Below, one piece after another: positions 43,256-51,638 of a stretch of 64,000 nt of DNA (the stretch's first letter is position 1; every line of letters starts with the position of its first letter). The position numbers were made by a program, and so were the translations under genes. The notes under the pieces were generated by a model. That model was given only the letters and a program-made list of their open reading frames with translations, had not been told where the DNA came from and searched no databases. This DNA comes from Nostoc sp. NIES-4103. Lineage in GTDB: Bacteria > Cyanobacteriota > Cyanobacteriia > Cyanobacteriales > Nostocaceae. Location: NCBI RefSeq assembly GCF_002368335.1, contig NZ_AP018288.1:2336208-2400207 (forward strand), in the 5' to 3' direction.

Positions 43256-44068
43256 TTAACCATTGTCTGTAAACCCTGGATACAAAGTCATGCCACCATC
43301 TACAAACAGTGTTGTTCCGTTAACATAATCAGAGTCATCAGAAGCCAGCCAAACTGCTGCTTTGGCAACATCTTCGACATCACCCACTCGTTTGGCTGGA
43401 ATCAATTGCAGTAATTCCGCCTCTGCTTGTGGGGTATCCCAAGCTGATTTATTAATTGGTGTTTTGATTGCACCAGGAGCAATGCTATTAACGCGAATTT
43501 TATGGGGAGCAAGTTCTTGGGCAATACTTCGCATCATCATATGAATACCGCCTTTACTAGCGGCATAGTTAACATGACCCGCCCAAGGAATGACTTCATG
43601 CACTGAACTAATGCAAATAATCTTACCTGCGGCAGATGAAATTTGTGGCTGCACACCCCGACGTAAGAATTCCTTTGCAGCTTCTCTAGCACATAAGAAT
43701 TGTCCTGTCAGGTTTACTCCAATCACTCTATTCCACTGATTGAGGCTCATGTCTACAAAAGGTGCATCTTTTTGTAGACCTGCGTTGTTCACTAAAATAT
43801 CAATGGTGCCGAAGTGTTTAAGTATCTGGCTAAACATCGCCTTTACTTGGTCTTCGTCACTGACATCAGCTTGTATTGAAAAAGCTTCACCATTTGCAGC
43901 CTTAATATCATCAACAATTTTTTGAGCTTCTTCGGCTTGGGAATGATAGTTAATAGCTACAGCTGCACCTGATAAAGCTAATTTGCGAGCTATAGCTTCA
44001 CCAATGCCAGAACTAGCACCCGTTACAAGTGCTTTTTGACCTTTTAGCAGATAAGGAGAATAGCTCAT
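43256..44068 (-). CDS. Glucose 1-dehydrogenase-like short-chain dehydrogenase
   Basis: A 270-residue classical SDR. The cofactor motif TGASSGIG is at 16-23, with NNAGLQ, catalytic Ser in CISSVHEV, and YAASKGG. The C-terminal segment FVDGGMTLYPGF is characteristic of bacterial glucose 1-dehydrogenases, which oxidise beta-D-glucose to glucono-1,5-lactone with NAD(P). A sugar role fits the neighbouring glucoamylase and the downstream SMP-30 lactonase, though other SDR substrates cannot be excluded. The gene's stop codon is immediately followed by the CDF remnant. Upstream of its ATG (44068) the sequence contains AAGGA-like CTTAACGAAGG and dense repeats. Confidence 0.9.
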   Translation of the reverse strand: MSYSPYLLKGQKALVTGASSGIGEAIARKLALSGAAVAINYHSQAEEAQKIVDDIKAANGEAFSIQADVSDEDQVKAMFSQILKHFGTIDILVNNAGLQKDAPFVDMSLNQWNRVIGVNLTGQFLCAREAAKEFLRRGVQPQISSAAGKIICISSVHEVIPWAGHVNYAASKGGIHMMMRSIAQELAPHKIRVNSIAPGAIKTPINKSAWDTPQAEAELLQLIPAKRVGDVEDVAKAAVWLASDDSDYVNGTTLFVDGGMTLYPGFTDNG

Positions 44069-44545
44069 AGTGTTTCCTTAACGAAGGCAGGAGGCAGAAG
44101 GCAGGAGGTTCAGCAGTCCCCGTCTTGGTGAATCCAGTTCCCATCTTGGCTGTTGCCGAGATGGGAAACTGGTGCTCGCGAAGCGTATCCGAAGGATTCA
44201 CCCGAAGGGCTTCTGCCGAGATGGGGAACTGCTGAACCCGAAGGGCAGGAGGCCGTTGTTGGAACGAGGTTTTAGACCCGATTGTTTCGATAACTAATTT
44301 GTGTTAAATATCACCTATTTGTACTTAATTTTTGATAACAATTGTTTTGATTCTGGCATCATTTTAGACATTTGTAGTCGCCATTGCTTCTAACTGCCGG
44401 ATGAATGCAGATATCTAACTAAAGAGTTAGAAAAATTTCATTTGAGTTTCATGATTGTATGAAATCCTAAAATGATAAATTGTGATTAATTGATGCTAAT
44501 AAAAAATATAGCAGTCTGAAATTGTCACTACAGAGGCTGTTAAAT
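44069..44545. other. Intergenic region with GC-rich composite repeat
   Basis: Positions 44083-44255 hold a repeat mosaic: GGCAGGAGG/GGCAGAAGG heptamers, then CCCCGTCTTGGTGAATCCAG and GCCGAGATGGGAAACTGG and GCCGAGATGGGGAACTGCTG, which pair with each other. The modules are shared with 86-227 and 18245-18490. From 44260 to 44520 the DNA is AT-rich and should hold the promoters of the divergent SDR and VOC genes. Confidence 0.75.
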
Positions 44546-45505
44546 ATGTCTAGTCAAACCAAGGTACAGGTACAAAAAATTAGAGCTATTGGCTTAACTG
44601 TAACAAACTGCGATCGCTCGGCAGATTTCTATACACAAGCCCTGAATTTTGAACTGGTTTCTGACATCACTTTTGCAGGAGAAGATTATAGCAACCTAGA
44701 AGGTGTGACTCAGGGAAAAATTCGTATTGTCACTTTACGGCTAGGTGATGAACTCATCGAGTTGATGGAATATCTCAACATTCACTCTCAACCCATTCCC
44801 AGTGATTCACAAAGTAATGATTTGTGGTTTCAACATCTAGCAATTGTGGTAAATGATATGGATTGCGCTTTTGCTCACCTGAGTTCATTTCCTATTGAAT
44901 TCATTTCTGATACTCCCCAGACAATACCACCTGATAATGAAGCATCTGCTGGTGTCCGCGCCTTCAAGTTTAAAGACCCTGACGGTCATGATTTAGAGTT
45001 AATTTGGTTTCCGCCTGATAAAGGACAAGATAAGTGGCATCAGGACAGAAATCGCTTATTCTTAGGAATTGATCATAGTGCGATCGCAGTTTCCAACACC
45101 GAGCAGAGTTTACACTTTTACCACGACCTTCTAGGAATGCAAGTCCATAGCCGTAGCCTCAACTGGCGTGCAACCCAAACTCACTTGGATAATTTGCCAG
45201 ATGCCAAAGTTAAAATTACAGCACTACGACCAGTTCAAGATGGTGTAGGAATTGAACTGCTAGATTATATTTTGCCTGGGAAAGGTCGCCCAATGCCAAG
45301 TAATTGGAAAAGTTGTGATATTGCACACATGCAAATTGAACTTGTTGTTAATGACATTCAGCAGGTGGTAGAAATACTACAACAGAACGGTGTTGAGTTT
45401 GTGTCATCGCAGATTGTGCAGTTTAGTGATAGCTCATTTCCTTATAGTCAAGGTTGTCTAGTTAAAGACCCTGACGGACACGCAATATTATTGATTATGG
45501 AATAA
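44546..45505 (+). CDS. VOC-superfamily protein with two glyoxalase/dioxygenase modules
   Basis: 319 residues from the ATG at 44546, preceded by AGAGGC at 8 nt spacing; a TTG at 44522 is in frame but weaker. There are two vicinal-oxygen-chelate domains: the first (about 9-165) starts IRAIGLTVTNCDRSADFYTQ and ends with FKDPDGHDLELI; the second (about 175-319) starts LGIDHSAIAVSNTEQSLHFY and ends VKDPDGHAILLI. The His and Glu positions expected to bind metal are present in both. Such proteins act as glyoxalases, dioxygenases or resistance proteins. In this setting a role in lactaldehyde/methylglyoxal or aromatic metabolism is possible but not shown. Confidence 0.88.
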   Translation: MSSQTKVQVQKIRAIGLTVTNCDRSADFYTQALNFELVSDITFAGEDYSNLEGVTQGKIRIVTLRLGDELIELMEYLNIHSQPIPSDSQSNDLWFQHLAIVVNDMDCAFAHLSSFPIEFISDTPQTIPPDNEASAGVRAFKFKDPDGHDLELIWFPPDKGQDKWHQDRNRLFLGIDHSAIAVSNTEQSLHFYHDLLGMQVHSRSLNWRATQTHLDNLPDAKVKITALRPVQDGVGIELLDYILPGKGRPMPSNWKSCDIAHMQIELVVNDIQQVVEILQQNGVEFVSSQIVQFSDSSFPYSQGCLVKDPDGHAILLIME

Positions 45506-45539
45506 GTAGTTGTGCAAAATAAATTATTCATTTAGTTTG

Positions 45540-45620
45540 GTAGGGTGCGTTATGGACGAAGCGTCCTAACGCACCGCCAGAGATTTGTGGTGCGTTAGCC
45601 TGCGGCGTAACACACCCTAC
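45540..45620. repeat. GTAGGGTGCGTTA inverted-repeat element
   Basis: About 81 bp with terminal inverted repeats (one mismatch region) and an inner GTCCTAACGCACC/GGTGCGTTAGCC pair. A partial copy, TAGGGTGTGTTATGCCGCAG, is at 54074-54100. Confidence 0.72.
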
Positions 45621-45752
45621 TGGACTGACACAGCTAAAATAGTGCATAAATTTCCTCTAATATCTCTGTGTTCTCTGCGCCTCTGCGGTAGCCTGCGGCA
45701 AGCCGCTTACGCGTCTACGTTAATCCAAAATTTTAGCCTTGCCACGCCACTA
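45621..45752. mobile_element. MITE-like element, inverted copy of the CCGGACTAAAATAGTGCA family
   Basis: Contains GCTAAAATAGTGCATAAATT, ATCTCTGTGTTCTCTGCG, CCGCTTACGCGTCTACGTTA and TTTTAGCCTTGCCACGCC. The interior is the reverse complement of that of the elements at 10851 and 53951, while the right end is of the GGCGTGGCAAGGCTAAAAT type, so it appears chimeric. Confidence 0.68.
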
Positions 45753-45801
45753 CAAAACTTTATAAATAGGCTCTCAAGATTTGATAGTAATAAGTAATAA
45801 T

Positions 45802-46398
45802 TTACCATCCAAAAATTAAGGCATCCAGTGAATAAGCACCAGGGCCAAAAACAGCGATCGCAATCAGCATCACGCAATACATTAAAGCTTTTTCCCAACT
45901 TGGCGGTTCGCCTTTTCCTAAAGGGCCTTTGTACTGGTCTTCGGGAATTAAGTAAGGGTCTGTCGCCACAAAGGGCTTACCTTCAATTAGATGCAACAAT
46001 ATTGCAAACAACATAGAAGCCAAAATTGGTAAAGTTGCCAAAAGTGTGAGAAATCCCAGGATCAGGAAAAATCCACCACCCAACATTGTCCATGCAGATA
46101 TAAAGCAAAGAAAGACGGGTGTTTTGATAGACTCAGCCCAGCGGCGTAGATGCATGACTTTGGGATAGCCGTGCATTATGAACAAACCGCCAACGCTAAC
46201 TCTCAGCAGTAAAAGTGTTAATCCTGGGAGTCCGTCGGGATATGCATGAGCAAGAGAACTTAATAGATATGGGCCGAGGAATGGATCATGAACTGAAGCT
46301 AATCCAAAAGTAATTACCTGCGGTAGTACCCATATAGCGTAGACGCGAAGCGGCTTGTCGTTAGACATCGCTACACCTAGCACGAATTGATAAATCAT
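45802..46398 (-). CDS. DoxX family membrane protein
   Basis: 198 residues with four or five hydrophobic helices: LTLLLLRVSVGGLFIMHGYPK is the signature first helix of DoxX proteins, followed by helices near 93-115, 118-138 and 172-192. DoxX proteins are small quinone- or redox-linked membrane subunits; some work with oxidoreductases at the membrane. The start ATG overlaps the SMP-30 stop codon (ATGA at 46395-46398), implying translational coupling. An internal start at 46368 is also possible. The DNA coding for residues about 11-22 resembles the ACGTAGACGCG-AAGCGGCTTG module of the intergenic MITE family, so the N-terminus may be partly repeat-derived. Confidence 0.87.
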   Translation of the reverse strand: MIYQFVLGVAMSNDKPLRVYAIWVLPQVITFGLASVHDPFLGPYLLSSLAHAYPDGLPGLTLLLLRVSVGGLFIMHGYPKVMHLRRWAESIKTPVFLCFISAWTMLGGGFFLILGFLTLLATLPILASMLFAILLHLIEGKPFVATDPYLIPEDQYKGPLGKGEPPSWEKALMYCVMLIAIAVFGPGAYSLDALIFGW

Positions 46399-47300
46399 AG
46401 TTGCACACCACGGGTATTCAGGTCGATAGCATATAAAGATTTACCTGCACTGATGAAGAGGCGATCGCGTTCTTTCCCACCGAAAGTAAGATTGGCGCAT
46501 GTTTCCGGTACGAAAATTTTTCCTAAGCGAGTCCCGTCAGGGGTATATACCTGCACGCTGTCTTCAGAACTAGTAAAAATATTGCCCTGTTCATCAACCC
46601 GCAATCCGTCTGGTTGTCCTGGTTCGATGACTGCAAACACACACCCATTTTTTGCCCATCGACCATCTACGACCTCATAGACGCGAATATGATGAGGCCC
46701 ACCTGGAATATTAAACGCAGCTGTATCTGAAACATAAAGCAGACTTTCGTCTGGACTGAAAGCTAGTCCGTTAGGTCGTACCATATCCGTTACTACAGGA
46801 TAAATCTCATCTGTTGCTGGGTCAAAGCGATACACATAACTTCCCGGTTGTTCTTGTTCGCCACCGTATCCTTGGTTTGGCTCGGTGATACCATAGGGCG
46901 GATCAGTAAACCAAATCGTACCATCGCTTTTGACTACCAAATCGTTGGGACTGTTAAGGCGTTTGCCTTGGTAGCGATCGACTAAAACTTTCCATTCACC
47001 ATCGTGTTCGCGGCGGATGATAGCACGCAAACCCGATGAACACGCAACCAGACGACCCTCCAAGTCGCGGTAATTACCACTTTGATAATCAGATGGGTCA
47101 CGTAGGACGGTCACGTTGTCTGTGAGACTCCACCGCAACAGACGATTGCCATGAGCATCACTCCAGATAACACTGTCGTCTTCGTGGATGTAAACAGGCC
47201 CTTCGCTATGAACTGCGCCGTTAGCAAGTTTTTGGACTGAAGCCCCTAGGGGTACTAATGCACACATGCGATCGTCATAAATCTCAATGGCCTCAGCCAT
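46395..47300 (-). CDS. SMP-30/gluconolactonase family lactonase
   Basis: 301 residues forming a six-bladed propeller. Family motifs present: EGPVYIHEDDSVIWSDAHGN near the start (metal-binding Glu), LNSPNDLVVKSDGTIWFTDPPYG (the NDL/DP motif), RPNGLAFSPDESLLYVSDTA and GQPDGLRVDEQGNIFTSS (metal and catalytic Asn and Asp). Such enzymes hydrolyse sugar lactones such as gluconolactone using a divalent metal. It is cotranscribed and coupled with DoxX and is divergent from a GMC oxidoreductase that could produce a lactone. With the glucose dehydrogenase-like SDR at 43256 a glucose to gluconate route can be drawn, though only by inference. Confidence 0.92.
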   Translation of the reverse strand: MAEAIEIYDDRMCALVPLGASVQKLANGAVHSEGPVYIHEDDSVIWSDAHGNRLLRWSLTDNVTVLRDPSDYQSGNYRDLEGRLVACSSGLRAIIRREHDGEWKVLVDRYQGKRLNSPNDLVVKSDGTIWFTDPPYGITEPNQGYGGEQEQPGSYVYRFDPATDEIYPVVTDMVRPNGLAFSPDESLLYVSDTAAFNIPGGPHHIRVYEVVDGRWAKNGCVFAVIEPGQPDGLRVDEQGNIFTSSEDSVQVYTPDGTRLGKIFVPETCANLTFGGKERDRLFISAGKSLYAIDLNTRGVQL

Positions 47301-47991
47301 GGGAATCTCCTGTTATCTAACTTGGTGGCTGTCAATAAATAGCAGGTTAAAGTTAATACCCAATTGCTAGAAGATTAAACTTGTTTTTTGAGGAAAAATA
47401 TATTTTATCTAACATGAATTATTGTTTGATTAATTTTTAATTACCTCAATCTATAGATAGAAATGATGTTAGAAAATGCTTTGAGTCTGAAATATATTTA
47501 AATATTATTGAAAACTAAGATTAATAGCTTTAGTTTATTTTTTATTCATTCTTAGAGGATGTCTGAAAAGTATCGTTATTAACATCAAAGCTTTAAAAAC
47601 CTAACCCCCCTAACCCCCCTAACCCCCCTAACCCCCCTTCCCTTGTAGGCAAGAGGAGTTTCAAAGCCTCTCTCCGTTTCGGGGAGAGGTTTGGAGAGGG
47701 GTTATTAGTATATTTTTCGACTTTTCAGACATCCTTTTATACGTGCATAATACAAATAATATATATGAAAAATGAAATTAAAATGAAATCATTCCCTCTC
47801 TTACGGTAGAAAAAATACTAATCCATTAGGCGGAAGCAATATTGTAATTAAAGTTTTACTTTAAGTAAAGGAATCTATCTTGAGAGCTATTTAGCCATTT
47901 CAAAAACTTAAAAACTGGCTTCAACTATTGCCAAATTACTTTGCATAAAACGTCAGAGTGAGACTTAATCACTCGGAATAAGTATACAATT
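47301..47991. other. Divergent intergenic region with an inverted-repeat element
   Basis: 691 bp between the SMP-30 and GMC genes. An element with perfect 16-bp inverted ends occupies 47556-47735. The rest is AT-rich and presumably contains both promoters. No gene seen. Confidence 0.7.
47556..47735. mobile_element. MITE-like element with perfect 16-bp terminal inverted repeats
   Basis: AGGATGTCTGAAAAGT at 47556-47571 and its exact reverse complement ACTTTTCAGACATCCT at 47720-47735. The 180-bp element is non-coding. Its interior has about four CCCCCCTAA 9-mers (47601-47638) and a CTCTCCGTTTCGGGGAGAGG hairpin. No target duplication was obvious. Confidence 0.8.
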
Positions 47992-49566
47992 ATGACGAGC
48001 ATCACGGAACATTACGACATTATCATTATCGGTACGGGAGCGGGTGGAGGGACACTAGCTCACCGTCTTGCATCCACAGGTAAGAGAATTTTGGTATTAG
48101 AAAGAGGCGACTTTTTACCGAGAGAGAAAGCTAATTGGAGTCCACAAGAAGTCTATCAAAAACATCGTTATCATACTGATGAAGAATGGTATGACAAAGA
48201 AGGCAAAGCCTTTAAACCTCAAACAGGTTACTGGGTTGGTGGCAATACTAAACTTTATGGTGCAGCCTTGGTTAGATTACGAGAGCGAGATTTTGAAAAG
48301 GTAATTCATAAAGACGGGATTTCTCCAGAATGGCCTTTGAAATATCCAGACTTTGAGCCTTACTACACCCAAGCAGAAAAGCTGTATGATGTGCATGGTA
48401 AAGAAGGAGAAGACCCAACCGAACCACCTCGCAGCGAGCCATATCCTTATCCGCCAGTCAGCCATGAGCCGGATATGCAGTCTGTTGCTGATGGTATCCG
48501 TGAACTAGGTTATTACCCATTTCATCTACCGCTAGCATTAAAACTCAATGAAAGCGATCGCATAAATAGTCCCTGCATTCGCTGCGATACCTTTGACGGA
48601 TACCCATGTCTGGTACACGCCAAAGCTGATGCTGATGTGAATGCTATTCGTCCTACTCGTGAAAAGTATAGCAATTTCACTCTTTTGACTAATGCCAAAG
48701 TCTTGCGGTTGCATACCAGTGAGTCAGGACGAGAGGTAACGAAGGTAGAAACTGAAATAGCTGAAAACAAGCATTGGTTTACAGGCGATATTGTGGTGGT
48801 TGCTTGTGGTTCTGTTAACTCAGCTGCTTTGTTGTTACGTTCTGCTAACGATAAACATCCCAATGGATTGGCAAACAGTTCCGATCAAGTGGGACGGAAT
48901 TTTATGAAACAGTTGGAAACGGCTATAGTTTCCATACATTTAGAGGTGAATCAAGCTAAGTTTCAAAAAACCATCGCTGTTAATGATTTTTACTGGGGAG
49001 AGCCGGATTTTCCTTATCCCATGGGTATGGTGCAGAATACAGGTAATGTTCTAGCTGATATGATTCCCGCTGAAGCGCCGCCGCTGATGGCTCCGTTAAT
49101 TAAGCTAATTCCTCATTATGAGCGCCATTTACTTGCTGAACGTTCAGTTGGTTGGTGGTTGCAGACAGAAGATTTACCAGACCCAAATAATCGGATTCGT
49201 GTAGTAGGTGATAAAATTCATGTTGACTATACACCTAATAATATTGAAGCAAGCGATCGCTTAATCCATCGTTGGACATCTGTACTCAAGTCAATCCCGC
49301 GTTCTGCTCAACACGTACTGCCATTTAGCATTTATCCCCGCACTCACATACCAGAACAAGCAGTAGCTCATCAATGCGGTAGTTGTCGATTTGGCACAGA
49401 CCCCAAAACCTCAGTCCTTGACCTCAATTGTCGTACCCATGATGTCGATAATCTTTACGTGGTAGATAGTAGTTTCTTTCCATCAAACTCTGGCGTTAAT
49501 CCCACGTTAACGATTATGGCCAATGCCTTGCGTGTAGGCGATAGCATAGCTGAACGATTAAAGTAA
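47992..49566 (+). CDS. GMC family FAD-dependent oxidoreductase
   Basis: 524 residues. The N-terminal FAD-binding motif is YDIIIIGTGAGGGTLAHRLA, followed by VLERGDF; GMC-type signatures continue with YWVGGNTKLYGAALVRLRE. The C-terminal GMC_oxred_C part has HQCGSCRFGTDPKTSVLD and the flavin-contacting SGVNPTLTIMANALR, with a probable catalytic His near residue 460. GMC enzymes oxidise sugars, alcohols or sterols; bacterial relatives act on sugars with a quinone or cytochrome acceptor. No signal peptide is visible. It leads an operon with DUF1622 (6-nt gap), HPP and glycine-zipper membrane genes and is divergent from a sugar lactonase, so a sugar or polyol substrate is likely. Confidence 0.92.
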   Translation: MTSITEHYDIIIIGTGAGGGTLAHRLASTGKRILVLERGDFLPREKANWSPQEVYQKHRYHTDEEWYDKEGKAFKPQTGYWVGGNTKLYGAALVRLRERDFEKVIHKDGISPEWPLKYPDFEPYYTQAEKLYDVHGKEGEDPTEPPRSEPYPYPPVSHEPDMQSVADGIRELGYYPFHLPLALKLNESDRINSPCIRCDTFDGYPCLVHAKADADVNAIRPTREKYSNFTLLTNAKVLRLHTSESGREVTKVETEIAENKHWFTGDIVVVACGSVNSAALLLRSANDKHPNGLANSSDQVGRNFMKQLETAIVSIHLEVNQAKFQKTIAVNDFYWGEPDFPYPMGMVQNTGNVLADMIPAEAPPLMAPLIKLIPHYERHLLAERSVGWWLQTEDLPDPNNRIRVVGDKIHVDYTPNNIEASDRLIHRWTSVLKSIPRSAQHVLPFSIYPRTHIPEQAVAHQCGSCRFGTDPKTSVLDLNCRTHDVDNLYVVDSSFFPSNSGVNPTLTIMANALRVGDSIAERLK

Positions 49567-49572
49567 AAAGCT

Positions 49573-50073
49573 ATGAAACCACAGGCATCACGGGATTCAT
49601 TGATTAATTTGCTCTTGCCCCTTGCACTGATTTTAGGGTTAGTTCTGCTGTTGAGTTTGAATGTAGAAGGCACAGGGGAGGCTAAAGAAACTACTCCTTT
49701 AGAGACATGGCTGAAATTGATTGTTGGTTATTTAGCAGCAGGGACAGAAATTGCCGCCGCAGTTGTGATTGGCGGAGCAGTGATCCGAGGTATTGCAGCC
49801 TATTTGCGGTTGTTGTTCTCTCGCTCCAAACAACATTTTGATGCTACAGAAGCAGTTCGTTTGCAATTAGGACGAGTGCTGGCATTGGGGTTGGAATTTA
49901 CTGTCGCCAGTGATATTTTACGGACAGCAGTAGCACCAACTCGCCAGGATATTTTAAATTTAGGAGCGATTGTGCTGCTGCGAACCTTGCTGAATTATTT
50001 CTTAGAGCGCGAGATTCAGCAGGGAGAACAACGCCGTTTGCCAGAGTCGGAACTTGATAGGAGTATACGATGA
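49573..50073 (+). CDS. DUF1622 family integral membrane protein
   Basis: 166 residues with about three or four transmembrane helices (residues about 10-28, 42-70, 95-112, 122-140). The sequence WLKLIVGYLAAGTEIAAAVV, then RLQLGRVLALGLEFTVASDI and LRTAVAPTRQDILNLGAIVL matches the conserved core of DUF1622 as I recall it. Function is unknown. It follows the GMC oxidoreductase by 6 nt and its TGA stop overlaps the ATG of the HPP gene by 4 nt, so the three are translationally linked. It could anchor or assist the oxidoreductase, which is inference from gene order only. Confidence 0.88.
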   Translation: MKPQASRDSLINLLLPLALILGLVLLLSLNVEGTGEAKETTPLETWLKLIVGYLAAGTEIAAAVVIGGAVIRGIAAYLRLLFSRSKQHFDATEAVRLQLGRVLALGLEFTVASDILRTAVAPTRQDILNLGAIVLLRTLLNYFLEREIQQGEQRRLPESELDRSIR

Positions 50074-50588
50074 AAGGCCATCGTTCCAGCTTAAAGCCTT
50101 TGAAAGGTGTAGAGCGATCGCTCCGCAACCGCCTCAATTGGAAAGGTGAGTTGGCATTAGCTACTGCTCCGACATTAGTCATATTGTCCGTGTTTGCCCT
50201 AGTGGAGGTACTAACCCGTCAGCGTTTGTTGTTTGCGTCCCTGGCTTCTAGTGCCTTTCTGATTTATCTCGATCCCCAACACGGTACAAATACGGTGCGA
50301 ACTCTAGTTATTTCCCAAATGATGGCAGCTAGCATCGGTTTTGTCACATACATGCTGTTAGGTTCGGGTTATCTATCTGGAGCAACTGCAATGATCATCA
50401 CAATCGTGCTGATGATCCTGTTAGATGTGATGCATCCTCCAGCCGTTGCCACATCCTTAAGCTTTGCCTTAAAAGCTGGCAATGAAAACAACTTAGTTAT
50501 GTTTGGTCTGGCTGTAGGCATCACTGCCCTGTTGGTTGGACTAGAACGCTTTGCTCTGTGGCTTCTGGTATACCTGAGCCAGAAGTAG
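50070..50588 (+). CDS. HPP family membrane protein
   Basis: 172 residues with about four transmembrane helices. The family-defining motif is visible as DVMHPPAVATSLSFALKAG near residue 130, and FASLASSAFLIYLDPQHGTN is the other conserved region. HPP proteins are integral membrane proteins; some from cyanobacteria and plants have been linked to nitrite transport, but the family is diverse. The ATG overlaps the DUF1622 stop (ATGA). The pairing of DUF1622 and HPP behind a GMC enzyme suggests a membrane module tied to that oxidoreductase, unproven. Confidence 0.88.
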   Translation: MKGHRSSLKPLKGVERSLRNRLNWKGELALATAPTLVILSVFALVEVLTRQRLLFASLASSAFLIYLDPQHGTNTVRTLVISQMMAASIGFVTYMLLGSGYLSGATAMIITIVLMILLDVMHPPAVATSLSFALKAGNENNLVMFGLAVGITALLVGLERFALWLLVYLSQK

Positions 50589-50634
50589 TTCTATGTTGAT
50601 CTATGCAAACACAGTCTAATTCCAGGAGAGATAG

Positions 50635-51009
50635 ATGAACAACGAAGAATACCCTACTTCTAACTTAGAAAATGAAAATCAAACCTCCCCAAATGCTCAT
50701 CCTCTAGTGACAGGATTGGGAGCAGCCGGAGGTGGAATTGCTGGAGCCGCACTAGGTCGCTCGATTGGTGGTAAAGTTGGTGGTGTAATTGGTGGAGTTG
50801 CAGGAGCTATTGCTGGTGGAGTTGCAGCCAATGAACTGGCTGTTTACACTGAAGAGTTCGTTGAAGAACTCCAGCCAACAGTTGGATTGGGATTAGGAGC
50901 CGATCGCAAACCAATTGAACTACCCCCTCATTACAGTTGGGAAGAACTAAAGGCACTATCAAAACCTCAAGGTGGAGAAATCCAACTCAACATCAACCAG
51001 CAATTCTAA
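50635..51009 (+). CDS. Glycine-zipper protein, hypothetical
   Basis: 124 residues. A long Gly/Ala/Val stretch with GxxxG spacing (about 27-68, including GGIAGAALGRSIGGKVGGVI) forms a glycine-zipper that probably inserts in a membrane. The N-terminus is polar without a signal peptide. The C-terminal part LPPHYSWEELKALSKPQGGE is conserved-looking and soluble. AGGAGAG lies 4-10 nt before the ATG, a good ribosome binding site. It ends the GMC-DUF1622-HPP run (46-nt gap). Function unknown. Similar glycine-zipper proteins in cyanobacteria are annotated only as hypothetical. Confidence 0.8.
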   Translation: MNNEEYPTSNLENENQTSPNAHPLVTGLGAAGGGIAGAALGRSIGGKVGGVIGGVAGAIAGGVAANELAVYTEEFVEELQPTVGLGLGADRKPIELPPHYSWEELKALSKPQGGEIQLNINQQF

Positions 51010-51051
51010 ATCGGCAAAGAAGAATTATTGCTTTTGTAAAGAATAAGACTT

Positions 51052-51483
51052 TTAGTAGATGTAAATTGCTCCAGTGCGATTGATAGCAAGTGAGCCATCT
51101 CCAGGTGTATCACTGGCAAGTTGGCGAACTTTTACAATAGTCGTGTTGCCAACTTTAGTCACGTGATACCTTAAAGAAGCTTCTTGTTGAGACGGATAAA
51201 TTAAGACATCAGTTGGTAGAGAAATATAACTCATTTCAGCAACATTGCCTGGTAGTAATGTCTTGGCTGAATCAGTTGTCAGGCCATATTGCAAAGGAAT
51301 ATGAGTCTGGTTAATAACCTCTACTTGTAATGGTTGATGCGGATTGATTCGTGCTACGGGTTGCCAGAAGCCAAAGTGAAATGTTCTTGCTACTTTGAGT
51401 TCAGCAGCATGAACTTGCATAGGCACAGCAAGGCTAACAGCAGTAATGGTTCCTAACACAACTGCAATGAATTTGAATTGCAT
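51052..51483 (-). CDS. Exported protein of unknown function
   Basis: 143 residues from the ATG at 51483, which follows a strong GAAGGAGATATTT and gives a clear signal peptide (MQFKFIAVVLGTITAVSLAV, cut after VHA). A longer frame to 51573 has neither feature. The mature part has beta-type sequence (ARINPHQPLQVEVINQT, LQYGLTTDSAKTLLPGNVAE, YHVTKVGNTTIVKVRQLAS) resembling a small Ig-like domain. No family recognised. Convergent with the glycine-zipper gene and first from the right of a minus-strand set of small exported proteins up to 53731. Confidence 0.75.
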   Translation of the reverse strand: MQFKFIAVVLGTITAVSLAVPMQVHAAELKVARTFHFGFWQPVARINPHQPLQVEVINQTHIPLQYGLTTDSAKTLLPGNVAEMSYISLPTDVLIYPSQQEASLRYHVTKVGNTTIVKVRQLASDTPGDGSLAINRTGAIYIY

Positions 51484-51638
51484 AAATATCTCCTTCAAGA
51501 ATATTTTTGGTGATTGCAAGTTTGTGAGTATTGTGCTGAAGTTTGAGGTGGTCGGTGGCAATTGTGCGATCACTGACCGTGGGCGCTGGATTTATACTGT
51601 TAGGTGCGTAGGCATCCAGCTGGACGCTCTAGTTTTGT

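Larger units (their letters stand above)
45506..45801. other. Convergent intergenic region filled by two inverted-repeat elements
   Basis: The first element, 45540-45620, has ends GTAGGGTGCGTTA and TAACACACCCTAC. The second, 45621-45752, is listed separately. No gene. Confidence 0.75.

Noticed and set aside
47601..47638. CCCCCCTAA repeats as a telomere or CRISPR-like array
   Set aside because: Only four direct 9-mers without spacers inside a MITE-like element; not a CRISPR and the chromosome is presumably circular.
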